Positions 41,090-51,218 are shown, numbered from the stretch's first letter. The stretch is DNA of 64,000 nucleotides from Petrolisthes cinctipes (GCA_033782935.1 JAWQEG010000739.1:62001-126000), one strand, 5' to 3'. Program-made: numbers and translations. The notes: a model not told the origin generated them from the letters alone.

Positions 41090-42862
41090 CCACTACGTCT
41101 ACCTCCTGCCTCAACCAAAGTGTCACTTTCGGTCGTCCCGCATGTGTTAGAAATGCGGGAAAAAGGGGTAGTGGAGCGGGCGACGGGAAGGGTCTTTCTT
41201 TCTCGTTTATTCACGGTCCCCAAAAAGGACCAGGGAAAAACGGGATTGGTGATGGACCTGAGCAAACTAAACAAATTCGTGAAAACGTTACATTTCAGGA
41301 TGGTTTCGGTTGCTCAGGTCCGCACAGTTCTGAGGAAGGGAGACTGGTTAGCATCCCTGGATCTCAAGGATGCGTACTGGCACGTCCCGATCCACCCCAG
41401 GTTTCGCCGTTTTCTGGCCTTCCAGGTGGGGACCGAGACGTTCCAGTTTACCAGGCTCCCTTTCGGTCTTTCTCTAGCTCCGCGGGTCTTCACAAAGCTC
41501 GTGAGGGTGGTGGCATCCCGTCTGGCAGAGGCGGGTGTTCCCACCCTCATGTACCTGGACGATTGGTTGCTTCACGCCCCTTCCAAGGAGCAGGTATCAA
41601 ACAACGTCCAGGTAGCGAGGGGAGTGCTAGAGGAAATGGGGTTCCTGTTGAACATCCCCAAGTCCTCTCTCACCCCCACTTGCAAGCTGTGTTGGCTAGG
41701 AATAGAGTGGGACTCTCTTTCGGCCACCCTCTCTCTCGCACCAGACAACGCCCGCCGGACCCTCCGCCACGTCCGCCAGGCGCATTTTTCCCGTACTTTC
41801 TCTCGCCGCCAATGGGAATCATTGCTCGGGTCCCTAAATTTCGCGGCCCCTGCAATGCCCCTGGGACGATTGAAACACAGGAGGCTGACGAGGGAGGTAA
41901 ACCTCCACCTGTCCCCCGCACACAGGGACCTTCCCAGGCAAGTGTCCCCCTCTCTCCACCGCCTCCTTCGCCCCTGGCTACGTCCCGGTGCCCTGCGTCA
42001 GCGGGTCCCCTGGGTGTTCCCTCCCCCGGGGATCACGGTGGCGACAGACGCATCGGACGTAGGCTGGGGATTCCAGTCTTGCCTGGGACATCAACGTTGC
42101 GGGGGATGGAAGGAAGGGGAAAGGCTACTGCACATCAACGCCCGGGAGTTGATGGTAGCGAAGGAATGGCTCAACAGACACCCTCAGTTTGCCAGGATAG
42201 GCGTCCGCTTCGATATGGACAACGTTGCGGCCGTGCAGTGCCTACAGAAACAGGGCACCGCACGGTCGGAAATTCTCCTGTCCCTGTCAGAACAGATTTT
42301 CGCAATAGCGGCCAAGAGGGACATTCACCTCTCGGCCCGCTACGTGCCAGGGCGGGAGAACGATTGGGCGGACGCCCTATCCAGGTTCAGGGGGACGTCA
42401 GTCGAGTGGCAACTGCGTCCCCTTGTGTTCGAGTCTCTCTGCCTTCGCTACGGGACACCGGAGGTGTACCTATTCGTTTCCCCATCCACGGCCCTACTCC
42501 CTCTGTTCCTGACATTCTCATCCAGAACAGAGGCGGGAGGCCCGGACGCCTTCACAGAGGACTGGAACAGGTAGGGGCATCTCTACCTCTTCCCACCCCC
42601 AGCCACTTCAGTCCTCCTGAAGGCGATCCTCATGCTGCGCACGTTCAGGGGGAGGGTTCTCCTCATAGCCCCCCTCTGGCCAGCACAGCCGTGGTTCGGA
42701 GAGTTGTCCCGGTGGTGCCCTCATCCCCTTCAGTTGGGATCGGCGTGCCTCTCCAGCACCCTGTCTGCACCACTCCAAGCGTCACTGAAACTACACGCTT
42801 GGAGTTTCTACGGGGAGTCCTCAGCAAAAGGTTCACTAAGGAGACAGTGGACAAGATGTTGA
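41090..42862 (+). CDS. DIRS copy 2 RT, RNase H and methyltransferase-like polyprotein
   Basis: Open from the intron 4 acceptor to TAG 42572-42574 and, past that TAG, in the same frame to 42862. RT: DLKDAYWHVPI, MYLDDWLLHAPS. RNase H: the Asp in VATDASDVGWG, the Glu in NARELMVAKEW, FDMDNVAAVQCL and RENDWADALSR. The methyltransferase-like part begins PEVYLFVSPSTALL (copy 1 has PEVDLFAS) and continues after the TAG with HLYLFPPPATS and LLIAPLWPAQPWF. A unit this long with one stop may need readthrough. Confidence 0.9.
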
Positions 42863-43842
42863 GGGCTCATCGTCAGTCGTCGGTGCGACAATACGAATCG
42901 TGCTGGAAAAGATTCCAGGACTTCTTGCGAAGACACCCCTCCAGGGTCATCTCGGAGGACACAGTCCTGGAATTCCTCACGTGGCTCGCCGATTCCACCA
43001 ACAGGGCCCCGGCGACGGTGCTTGCGCATCACGCAGCCCTGTCTGATCCCCTCCTCCTGGGTTTTAACATTAAGGTTTCGGAGAGGCCTCTCTCTCTCCT
43101 GAGGATGGGGATTCGGGCGGGGACCGCACCTCACCGGGCCCAGACACCCTCCTGGTCCCTTCACCGCGTCCTTTCCTACCTGACCTTCGAGGGGGTCCCT
43201 CTGGAGGTTTGTCACCTCCTCCAGAAAGCTCTCTTCCTGCTCGCCTTAGCTACAGGTTACAGGGCATCTCAGTTGGCAGCCCTGACCCGTCACACAGCCT
43301 TTTCTTCCGTAACCCCTAACCTTACTTCCTTAACCATCTCCCCCTCTCCTGCTTTTCTAGCTAAGAACGAGCAGGCTGACGACAGAATTGGCCCTCTCGC
43401 AGTACCCTCGTTCCTGAGGGATGGAAATTTCCACCCCTTCTGCCCAGTCCACGCCTTTGTAGCATACGTGGAGGCGACGAGAGGGGCTTCTCCCAACCAC
43501 CTCTTCTACAACTCTAGGTCCGGTAACCCTCTCTTCCCTAGGTCAATCGCTCGCCTTCTCTGCCGAGTGATAGAGAACGGGGATCCCAGACACGCCCCGA
43601 GGGCTCACAGCGTTAGGGGCGTGGCCGCCTCCCTCGCCTTCCTCAGGACTCACTCGGTGGAGAGGGTCAGGGATTTGGGGGGCTGGGCTTCCACTTCCTC
43701 CTTCAGGACGAGGTACCTGTTCCACTCGCTCTCCCCTACCCCCTGTGTGGCTATGGGTACTCCACCTTCTATTCCCCAGGGTCCCCGCGGGAGACACATG
43801 GGGGGGAGGGGCCGCCCGAAGAGAAAAGGTCGGGTGACTTAA
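42715..43842 (+). CDS. DIRS copy 2 tyrosine recombinase
   Basis: Same protein as in copy 1, overlapping the end of the RT frame. Catalytic boxes LALATGYRASQLAALTRH, HSVRGVAASLAFL, LGGWASTSSF and RTRYLFHSL are all present. HSVRG is the usual form of the H-x-x-R box. No stop inside. The start is uncertain; an ATG equivalent to that of copy 1 is at 42856. Confidence 0.9.
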   Translation: MPSSPSVGIGVPLQHPVCTTPSVTETTRLEFLRGVLSKRFTKETVDKMLRAHRQSSVRQYESCWKRFQDFLRRHPSRVISEDTVLEFLTWLADSTNRAPATVLAHHAALSDPLLLGFNIKVSERPLSLLRMGIRAGTAPHRAQTPSWSLHRVLSYLTFEGVPLEVCHLLQKALFLLALATGYRASQLAALTRHTAFSSVTPNLTSLTISPSPAFLAKNEQADDRIGPLAVPSFLRDGNFHPFCPVHAFVAYVEATRGASPNHLFYNSRSGNPLFPRSIARLLCRVIENGDPRHAPRAHSVRGVAASLAFLRTHSVERVRDLGGWASTSSFRTRYLFHSLSPTPCVAMGTPPSIPQGPRGRHMGGRGRPKRKGRVT

Positions 43843-44414
43843 GTCCCGTCACTATCATCCCATACCTCATCCACATCTTGTACAGCTTCATGCTCATCCC
43901 CATTCTTTACGTGTACATATGGTGAGGGAAAGACAAAAATAAATTACATTGTTACGGAATTCTTGTGTATTCATTTTCCAAACAATTACTTTACTATGAT
44001 GAGTGACAGGATATATTATTACACAGGATATCTGGATCCTAGTGTCCTCCTTCATCCCCTCGGGATCACATTACCTGAGCGAGGGCCATAGCCCTAACTC
44101 AGAAGACTTGAATAAAGGGGGGGGGAAGGGGGGGGGTTGCCATGGTCACCTCCCCCCTCCTCTCCTAGACCCGAACCCTCGAGTCTGCCTATAAAGACTT
44201 TATGTGTAACAATTCTGGTCTATAACAGAATGGTCTACGGGTATATGGTATAAGCTACTACTGCCCCACCACGGCTACTCACCTAGCCAGTGTCAGGAGG
44301 GGCGTTAGCTTCTGCCTCACCGGGCTCGGTTACCTTTCCTGCCCTCCGCTCTCAACCACTCTTAACTAGCACGTGATTGCCTCCACCTCACCTCCCACCT
44401 ACCGCATTGCATGC

Positions 44415-44517
44415 ATAGCAATCCAGCTGTGCTGATTTCACTATACCAATAATAGTGCATTTGTCGCGGCTTCTAGCCGCTTAAATTGTATTTATTGGTT
44501 GTGAAACCAGCACAGCT
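44415..44517 (+). repeat. DIRS copy 2 internal complementary region
   Basis: Inverse of both termini joined head to head. It carries AATCCAGCTG, the copy 2 private variant of the left end. Confidence 0.9.
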
Positions 44518-44571
44518 TTTACTGTCCGACCCACCTCCCGATGCGGCAGGCATTCACTTCTTTCTCATTGG

Positions 44572-44831
44572 AGTGAGCGAGCGGTATTCAGCGGAGGAGG
44601 AGCTTAATACCTCACCGCGCCACCACCAGGTGGCTCCACTATCAGTACAGCGCCAGATTTGAATTTTATTTACTTCTGATGAACGTCACGGAATTGACCC
44701 TTCCAACCCAGATTATGCCTATACGGGGCCTGGGCTTGTGAAGGGGCGTATTCTATAGCAATCCAGCTGTGCTGGTTTCACAACCAATAAATACAATTTA
44801 AGCAGCTAGAAGCCGCGACAAATGCACTAAT
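44572..44831 (-). repeat. DIRS copy 2, right inverted terminal repeat with extension
   Basis: Inverse of 37596-37814, then the right-end extension ending CGCGACAAATGCACTAAT. Confidence 0.9.
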
Positions 44832-44934
44832 AGCGGCTTCAAGGTCATCGCGCTGTCTTATATATAAGGAAGTTAATCCAAGTTTTATTGTACATACATA
44901 GTATTTACACTACAAAGTATGTACTAAACGAGTT

Positions 44935-45180
44935 TCAGTGCATGTCATTTACGCACTTTCGTGTGAGTGGACACAGTCTGGTGTAGGAGACTGGTCGCTG
45001 GGACAGGAGGGGCTTGGTCGTCTCCCAGTGGAGGAGCGACTGTGTGTCAGTGGATTGGTACAAACCGAAAGGCATGTAGTTGAAGCTTGTACTTTCACGT
45101 GGGATATTCGACAGTTGTATAATATTGTACTGACCCAAGCACTTTCATTTCCCATTCTCTGTCATACGCACGCATTCTAG
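44935..45180 (+). pseudogene. LINE 3'-end coding fragment
   Basis: Reads GRLPVEERLCVSGLVQTERH then VVEACTFTWDIRQLY, the R-L-P-x-E-E-R-x-C-x-C-G-x-x-Q-x-E-x-H-V-V-x-x-C block that closes some LINE ORF2s, with one Cys replaced. Decayed, and unrelated to the RNase H fragment that follows. Confidence 0.55.
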
Positions 45181-45194
45181 TATTCACTTGTTCC

Positions 45195-45920
45195 TTGCGC
45201 GCGAGCCTTGAACCAAACCTAGCCCATCAGGCTCTAACCCCGCTCCCTCACTTAGCTCGCAGTGCCTTAGTAAACATTGCTCCCTGGGTAACACCCCCTT
45301 TTACTATTGTGGAATCCTGGTTACCAGGGGTTAAATCCCGGGTGCCGGAGGCGGAGGTACACCAGTGGTTTCGAGAAATAATTGTTAAACATCTTCAATA
45401 TTTCCTTCTGTATACCGACAGCTCCAAGACGGATGAATGTGTGGGTGCAGGTGTGTGGTCGACCGAATGCCAGTTGAGATTCAGACTGCCAAATCATACA
45501 TCGATTTTCCTTGCTGAAATTTTTGCTATCGATAAGGCTTTGGATTTTGCCCTATCAACGACCCACGATAGGATAGTTATTTTTACTGATTCTCTAAGTT
45601 CACTTAAAGCTATTAAATCCTTGAATATAACTAACAATGAAATACAGGGCAATATCATTATTAAGCTGTTTTGTGCCAATAAATCAATCAAGCTAATATG
45701 GGTACCTTCACATTATGGTATCTATGGCAATGAACAGGCTGATATATTAGCCGGGTCAACTGTTGATCTGGACCTTAGCATAGTCCGTACGGATCTCAGG
45801 TGTTTTGTTTCCCTCATTAAATCTCGAATTCATCTCCTGTTGCAAAGGCAGTGGACCAGACTACTCATCAGTAATAAAGTTAAAAAATTAATAGAACCCA
45901 GACACGTCATCATGGCGTAG
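45195..45920 (+). pseudogene. LINE RNase H domain
   Basis: 241-residue frame. RNase H residues: Asp in LLYTDSSKTDECVGAGVW, Glu in FLAEIFAIDKALDFAL, Asp in VIFTDSLSSLKAI and IWVPSHYGIYGNEQADILA. All four catalytic acidic positions are kept. There is no RT ahead of it because of the 5' truncation. Confidence 0.85.
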
Positions 45921-46312
45921 CCGTAGGGATGAAGTGGTGTTGGCTCGTCTTCGAGTCAATGCCACAAGATTAAACCCACCTAGAACCATTTATCAATAAA
46001 ACTTTTTCCCCCAAGTGCCCATCATGCAATTCAATATTGTCAATACAACATATACTAATATTTTGTAAAAATTAAGAAAGTAAACGAAACAAAATTAAAC
46101 ACTATTTCAAACATAAAAATATGGCTCTCACCATAGACAATATTGTATCAGATGATAAGAATATTATAAATAAACTGATGAATTTTCTGAGGGAGACAAA
46201 ACTTTATGACCTTATATAGATTGATATAATAAAACGGAACCATTGGCTTAATGACCTTTGGCACTGTGCCACTGGTTGATAGCCAATAAATCCAACAAGT
46301 AGTAGTAGTAGC
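45195..46312 (+). mobile_element. I/R1-like LINE, 5'-truncated to RNase H, with (AGT)n tail
   Basis: RNase H domain, then about 390 bp of 3' region ending AATCCAACAAGTAGTAGTAG at about 46290-46312, a microsatellite-like LINE tail. It sits in PIPOX intron 3 on the plus strand. Confidence 0.75.
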
Positions 46313-46316
46313 TCGC

Positions 46317-46930
46317 AGGGTCACTCTTCCCTAGCCTTGCCACCATACACGCACACCAAGCCATCAAGAACCAAGACACTATGCCCTACACCACTACCAA
46401 GACTCAAGACATCGTGCCCTACATCGATCCACACTACGGTAACCAGACCTTTACGTCTACAGGCAAGTGGGAAGCCCTCAACTACGGTGCTTGGCTCACT
46501 ACCATATTATTCTGCGCTGCATTGTACCTACTTAATTAACTGTACTTAGTATTTGAGTCTGCTGTTCACCTCCAGTAGTAACAAGTCATCTCGACTGTTA
46601 TAATATAGTCAGATTGGAGGACCTGTTCACTTATAACAATTATTTCCAATTAAGAGGTACCGGTACGTAAAATAATACATAGATTCTTAGAGATATACAA
46701 GTAAGATTGCCTGTTTGATATTCTCTTCAGTTCAATTACGTAATTTGGGCATTGTATTTTGTTTTCTTATGGAGTGCTGCAGCTAACTCATTGAATTGTA
46801 TATTTGTGGACTGCAGTCGATACCCTATGAAATGTTAATTGTAGACTATGTTATCAACATCCAAGGATTATTTGTAATATTCAAATATAAACGATGCTGT
46901 GGTCAATAAAGTATCTATCTATTTGTGTAT
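46317..46930 (+). other. Possible retrocopied mRNA with AATAAA and (TATC)n tail
   Basis: A unit beginning near the LINE tail, holding the small ORF at 46381-46539, a 3' UTR-like stretch, AATAAA at about 46907 and a TATCTATCTATTTG tail. A short-unit tail after a polyadenylation signal suggests LINE-mediated copying. No target duplication was found. Confidence 0.35.
46381..46539 (+). CDS. Small ORF with a C-terminal membrane segment (52 aa), unknown
   Basis: ATG to TAA, reading MPYTTTKTQDIVPYIDPHYG then NQTFTSTGKWEALNY and a hydrophobic end GAWLTTILFCAALYLLN long enough for one membrane helix. The frame is open upstream to about 46318. There is no family match in my knowledge. It could be a micropeptide, the end of a larger protein, or chance. 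Confidence 0.35.
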   Translation: MPYTTTKTQDIVPYIDPHYGNQTFTSTGKWEALNYGAWLTTILFCAALYLLN

Positions 46931-47143
46931 GCGTGTGTGAGTCATCTAATAGGATACCCTCCCATAACTGTGAGTATTTATACAGATGTGTTTATGCTAC
47001 TAACGCTTTCACTGTTTTTCGGGAATAACTCTGTAACGTGTGTGTGAGTGATTGTTGAAATGTGAGAAAGTTGGTTTTGACGTTAATAGAAATGACATAA
47101 AGCGTGTTATTACTGTCCTGTCCATTATAATACAAAACCTTAC

Positions 47144-47328
47144 TTGAGTGGAATGTGGACACCTATCTTGGCGAGGAATGGACCAGCCTAAGGCCCGGAG
47201 CACAGGACAACTGACCCGGCTCTCACCACCCCACGGGGACCCCTCACCTCCACCCCTTCATCTACAGACACTACGTCCTCCACCATCCATTCGTCCATCA
47301 ACCGTCCACCAGCATCACGAAACAGTTG
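47144..47328 (-). pseudogene. PIPOX: PIPOX-like gene, exon 3, with premature TAG
   Basis: 185 nt, acceptor TTTCCATTACCTCAG, donor TCAA|GTAAGG (two bases, completed to Lys by exon 4). Reads QLFRDAGGRLMDEWMVEDVV then VRAGSVVLCSGP, TAG (47188-47190), AGPFLAKIGVHIPLK. In the family this site is GPW, so TGG has become TAG. Everything else in the exon and its splice sites is intact. Confidence 0.9.
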
Positions 47329-48140
47329 CTGAGGTAATGGAAACAGGGAATGATAGAAAAGGAAGGTGGCAGGGATCACAGGTATCATTCAGTGAGATTA
47401 GCAAGTCTAAAGTAAAAATCTTATCCATGAAACAGAGAGACTCATCTACTAATGATTAGCATTTTCCCACTACTATAGTACATAAATTCTTCTAGCTTTT
47501 CATAATGAGCACAAAGACAAGGCTACAGCCCGTATTCTCACGCTGTACAACAAATATCATAACAATTTTTAATATAACTGGTTTTCCTTTCAATTTTTTA
47601 TAGTCATGCATCTTACATCAAATGAATTGCTTTAGACATGGTTGAACACTTTCTGCCAGATTTTCTGGAAGAGACAAAGAGATTTCTGCCCAAAACCTGA
47701 CGATTTTTGCTTCGTCACACTATTAGCATAAGTGATGTGACTCCAGAAGTAAGCTACACGACCAATATGTTACACAATTAATCAGATTTCATTTTGTCAA
47801 GCATTTGGCATAGCTGTATGGTGAAAGGGTGGAATCTAAAAATTGATACGAGTACAGTTGCTACATCTCAAGAGCCATAAGCACTAATAGAATCACTACG
47901 ATTATTTCAAATAGGCAACGCATCATATGATAACACCCACAATTTAGGAGTTAAGGAGAGAACCTAGGCTCATTTTGGAGGGATGGAGGGTTAGTGATTC
48001 TTCCAAACTATCCCAGGAAACAAATTATCACATTGTCACTTAAATAGAGGATCGGTCCCGTGACATTTTGTGGAGGATTCGGTATCCCTCTAATTTACCG
48101 TTCACAATCACCAGCTTTCTCCACAGCCCAGCCCACACAC
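47329..48140. other. PIPOX intron 2; nothing recognised
   Basis: About 810 bp, AT-rich, without repeats or coding signal. Confidence 0.7.
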
Positions 48141-48225
48141 CTGTAGAGCCGTGACACACTTGTCCGCCTTCAGTATACCAGCCGAGGGATCCATGAAAGC
48201 CAGGCTGGAATCGGGAAAGTTAATT
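48141..48225 (-). CDS. PIPOX: PIPOX-like gene, exon 2
   Basis: 85 nt, acceptor CTTTATCTTCCCCAG, donor CTACAG|GTGTGT. After one base it reads INFPDSSLAFMDPSAGILKA then DKCVTALQ. This fits the x-D-x-S-G-G-x-x-x-A-x-K-A-x-x-A-L-Q stretch of the family and joins exon 3 as ALQ-QLF. Confidence 0.9.
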
Positions 48226-48607
48226 CTGGGGAAGATAAAGGTAATTATCACATTATGTCAAAGTAGTGTCCGGACACGTTATAAAATTATCATAGGTTAT
48301 TATCAGGTCAGGTCAGAATTATAATAATTTGATACATTGTTGCTTATAAGAGAATCAATTTATATTAACTAGTACTCGAACACATTAGGCCAAATGTATA
48401 TGGATCTTTTTGATTCGGTTATGTTTGAAGGCAACAAGGTCTTGCTTCAGAATATCGTCCCTGTGGGTGTGTTTTTCGTTTGTTCATCGAAATTTTTAAG
48501 TACCCGAATGAAATAAACTGAACCACGTAAAAAATGAATGACTTATGATTCAATAATTCGATTATTTGGTGAATGCGCTATACAGCAATCATCATTATCT
48601 AACTGCT

Positions 48608-48639
48608 TAATGGATTTTTTTTTTTTTTTTTTTTTTTGA
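48608..48639. repeat. Poly(T) run
   Basis: More than 20 T, in the intron just before LINE-C. Confidence 0.85.
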
Positions 48640-48712
48640 TACTGAAACAATGGAAAGAATGACCTATCCTAACATTCTATATTAATTCTCGTCATCTACC
48701 AATTTCGGACTG

Positions 48713-49368
48713 GTGGCTGTGTGTTTAAGTAACTTCATGGAACGTAATGGTGTATTTCCACCCTCGCAGTTTGCATATCGAAGTGGCCTTGGCACGTGTG
48801 ATGCACTTCCGTGTAACTCTCATGTGCTGCAGAATGCTTTGGAGTTGGTGCAACTTGACTTTTCTTCCGCATTTAATAGGGTAAACCATCTGGGTATCCT
48901 CTACAGACTTCGCTCTGTTGGTCCTGTCTGTCTTGTCACAATTCCTCACTGCTCGATCCCAGTATGTTGTTGTGGATGGTGTGCGGAGTGAAAGAGTAGA
49001 ATTAGTGTCTGGGGTGCCTCAAGGTAGTGTCTTAGGGCCGTTGTTGTTCCTACTGTATACTACTGAACTCTTTAACATCTTGGAAAATGACCTGTATGGT
49101 TATGCAGATGATTCCACTCTCATTGCTGATCTGCCGACCCCTGGTGCCAGGATTTCTGTTGCTCAGTGATTGGATCGTGAGCTGGTTAAGATTAGTGATT
49201 GGTGCAGGTTGTGGGGTATGAGGTTGAATGCTGGCAAGACTAGGGCAATGGTCGTCTCTAGGTCTCACACGGTGTACCGTTTATCGCCATCCTTGATCCT
49301 TGATGGGATTGTATTGGAGGGGTCTGGAAATTTGGTTATTCTGGGAGTTACATTTGATGTCAAGCTGT
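48713..49368 (+). pseudogene. LINE-C reverse transcriptase, first part
   Basis: Reads FPPSQFAYRSGLGTCDAL, LVQLDFSSAFNRVNHLGILY, then after a frameshift near 48930 RVELVSGVPQGSVLGPLLFL and the catalytic LYGYADDSTLIA. A stop at 49167-49169 follows ISVAQ. It then continues as LVKISDWCRLWGMRLNAGKT and LVILGVTFDVKL. The Asp of the F-D-x-V-N-H motif is Asn (FNRVNH). Confidence 0.85.
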
Positions 49369-49930
49369 TATAACATCAAGGAGGACCTAGCATCATTACC
49401 CAGGGTGAACAGACTCTAGAATACACAGTAATGGTTTATTGGTAGTATACAGAGGTAACACAGAATATATGAGTATGATGGCATGCCGTGCCATGAAGTA
49501 GGTGAGCCATGGCTGCTGCAGGAGAGTTGTCTGGAGACTGGAGCGTAAGCCGTGTGATCAAGACGGGAACACGGGAAGGGTTGGTGGCAGCTAGGCAGAT
49601 GTGGCTGTAGGCAGGTGTAGCGGCAGGCAGGACTTTCGTCGTCCAGGGCTCGAATGTAAGAGTCCTCCCAGCAGCCGCTTGGCCCTTATATATCATCCGG
49701 AGCAGGGAGTGGAGACAGCAGCCATGTCTCAAAGGGAACGAGGCGGATTAGCTGGAGGCTTGCAGGACTCCCGGGAGAGGTTTAGTCCTGTCTGAGCTGG
49801 GTATTGACGTACTTGCCAATCCTTGTCTGGCTATGAATAGACGCCTGGATATGAGAGTGGGTACACATGGAAATACACGAGTAGCTATATATATGTGGAT
49901 ATAGGAGTGGCCACCTATATAGCCGGTCCA
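49369..49930 (-). mobile_element. Solo LTR, 562 bp, on the minus strand
   Basis: Flanked by CTGT (49365-49368 and 49931-49934), a 4-bp duplication as in Ty3/gypsy. On the minus strand it runs TGGACCGG ... GATGTTATA with TATA-like GATATATAAGGGCC (about 49685) and CCAATAAACC (about 49437) in the order expected of an LTR. No internal region. Confidence 0.75.
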
Positions 49931-49934
49931 CTGT

Positions 49935-50545
49935 CTTTTGAGAAGCATGTGTGGTCAATCTCAAGGTCTGTCTCCCAAAAGTTGGGTATAATGCGTAGAG
50001 CTTGGCGTGTGTTCGGAGATCACTTATTGTTACTGCGGAGTTTTAACTCCTTTGTGTTGCCTCTGTTGGAATACTGTTCTCCAGTATGGTGTTCAGCAGC
50101 TGACTGCCATCTCAAGTTGCTGGATAGGATTGTTTCTAATGCTAATTTTCTTACCGGTGGTTCACTTGATTGTAATCTGAGTCAGCGTCATTCTGTTGCA
50201 TCATTGTGCATGCTGTTCAAGATCAGAAGTAATGTGTTGCATCCTCTTAACTCGTCTCTGCCACCTCTGTATGTTCCAGCTCGTGTCACTCGTGGTACAT
50301 TGGACTCCCATAGGTTTGCTTACGTATTGCCGCGCTTTAGAACCTGTCAGTACAGTCGATCGTTTGTCACTAGGTCGGTGTCTCTGTGGAAAGGCCTTGG
50401 TGAATCTGTCTTTGATGGTGTAGGACTGGCTGGCTTCAAGCGTAGGGCTAATATGTTTTTTATTAAGCTAACTGCTCATCTTTCTTTCTCTAAGCTGTCT
50501 TCTTTTCTTCAGGTTGGATTCATGGGGCTGGGGTCCTTGGATTGA
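49935..50545 (+). pseudogene. LINE-C reverse transcriptase, C-terminal part
   Basis: Reads LSFEKHVWSISRSVSQKLGI, FVLPLLEYCSPVWCSAADCH, LKLLDRIVSNANFLTGG and SVSLWKGLGESVFDGVGLAG, the usual thumb and tail of this LINE type (L-E-Y-C-S-x-V-W-C-S-A-A-D). It ends at 50545 without RNase H. Open frame. Confidence 0.85.
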
Positions 50546-50620
50546 TAGAATGCTTGCAATCTCTCCCAGCTTTGTGTCTCTAGTCTATTTTAATAATGAT
50601 GAAGATAATAATAATAAGGT

Positions 50621-51089
50621 TAATTGTACTCCATCAGCCATACTTCACACAGTAATAAATAAATTAGTTTTGCAATTTTGTAATCAATTATACGTGATAA
50701 TGTTCGCTGGCACAATTGTAATCAAATAATGTAGCCTAGGGTTTGTACAAAGATGATAGATTCGTATTTAATGCTCCTCTGTGATATCAGTGTAATTCAT
50801 TTGTAAAGTTAAAAGAAAAGCCTGCCTTGAATACATAAAGTTGCTAAATCTGACACTGAAAACGTAAATAAAAATACTACTACTACTCTCTCCTCTCTCT
50901 CTCTTACAATGTTCAATGAATAACACTGAATTAAACTAACAGTGCATTAACTGTTAGTTAATCTATCTGTCTGTCTCCCTGACTCTCTCCTAATTGTTGA
51001 TTCATATTCCTAAACTATTAAACTTGCTTGACACTGTAGACTGCAGCTGTAGATTTTCAGTCACGTTATATAAATCATTCAATACTTGC
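50621..51089. other. PIPOX intron 1 remainder; nothing recognised
   Basis: AT-rich; a short TC-rich run at 50884-50906 only. Confidence 0.7.
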
Positions 51090-51218
51090 CTATATTTTGT
51101 ATTTATGTCCTTTGGGTCAGCCCACTGAGGTGTCTCGCCCAGGTGTTTCACGGTGCTAGCGATTCTGTCTATCAATGACTTCTGTTCCTTCGTACCAATC
51201 ACTAACAAGGAGTGTGGT
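51090..51218 (-). CDS. PIPOX: PIPOX-like gene, exon 1 in the window, with GC-AG donor
   Basis: 129 nt, acceptor AAATTCTCCCTCCAG. After one base it reads PHSLLVIGTKEQKSLIDRIA then STVKHLGETPQWADPKDINT and KY. This aligns with the L-L-L-L-G-x-K-E-x-x-x-L stretch after the FAD-binding part of the family. The end reads TATAG|GCAAGT: a GC donor with otherwise perfect consensus. It gives the two bases exon 2 needs (Arg, KYR-INFPD). The nearby GT (GCAA|GTATTG) would be out of phase. Confidence 0.85.

Larger units (their letters stand above)
37596..44831 (+). mobile_element. DIRS retrotransposon, copy 2 (7.24 kb), in PIPOX intron 3
   Basis: Same structure as copy 1, on the plus strand, so antisense to the gene. 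The RT-RNase H frame is open, without the TGA of copy 1. ORF1 lost about 230 bp (the Arg/Ser-rich stretch) at about 39050, which shifts the frame. The in-frame TAG after the RNase H region is shared with copy 1. Confidence 0.95.
48700..50620 (+). mobile_element. LINE-C: jockey/CR1-like LINE, 5'-truncated, split by a solo LTR
   Basis: RT from its finger domain to the C-terminus, then a 3' end with ATAATAATAATAAGG near 50600. The LTR at 49369-49930 interrupts it; excision rejoins DVKL to SFEKHV. It lies in PIPOX intron 1. Confidence 0.8.
34966..51218 (-). other. PIPOX: PIPOX-like gene, partial (N-terminal exons not in the window)
   Basis: Seven exons of a peroxisomal sarcosine/L-pipecolate oxidase, a flavoenzyme that oxidises N-methyl or cyclic amino acids in peroxisomes with release of hydrogen peroxide. 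The exons join with matching phases into about 295 residues of a family of about 390. About 95 N-terminal residues with the Rossmann FAD-binding motif are missing and would lie above 51218. Introns are loaded with transposons. A TAG at 47188-47190 breaks the frame. Confidence 0.9.

Noticed and set aside
46337..46549. 70-residue Pro/Thr-rich ORF
   Set aside because: Alternate frame of the small membrane-protein ORF, which has the better start and a hydrophobic end.
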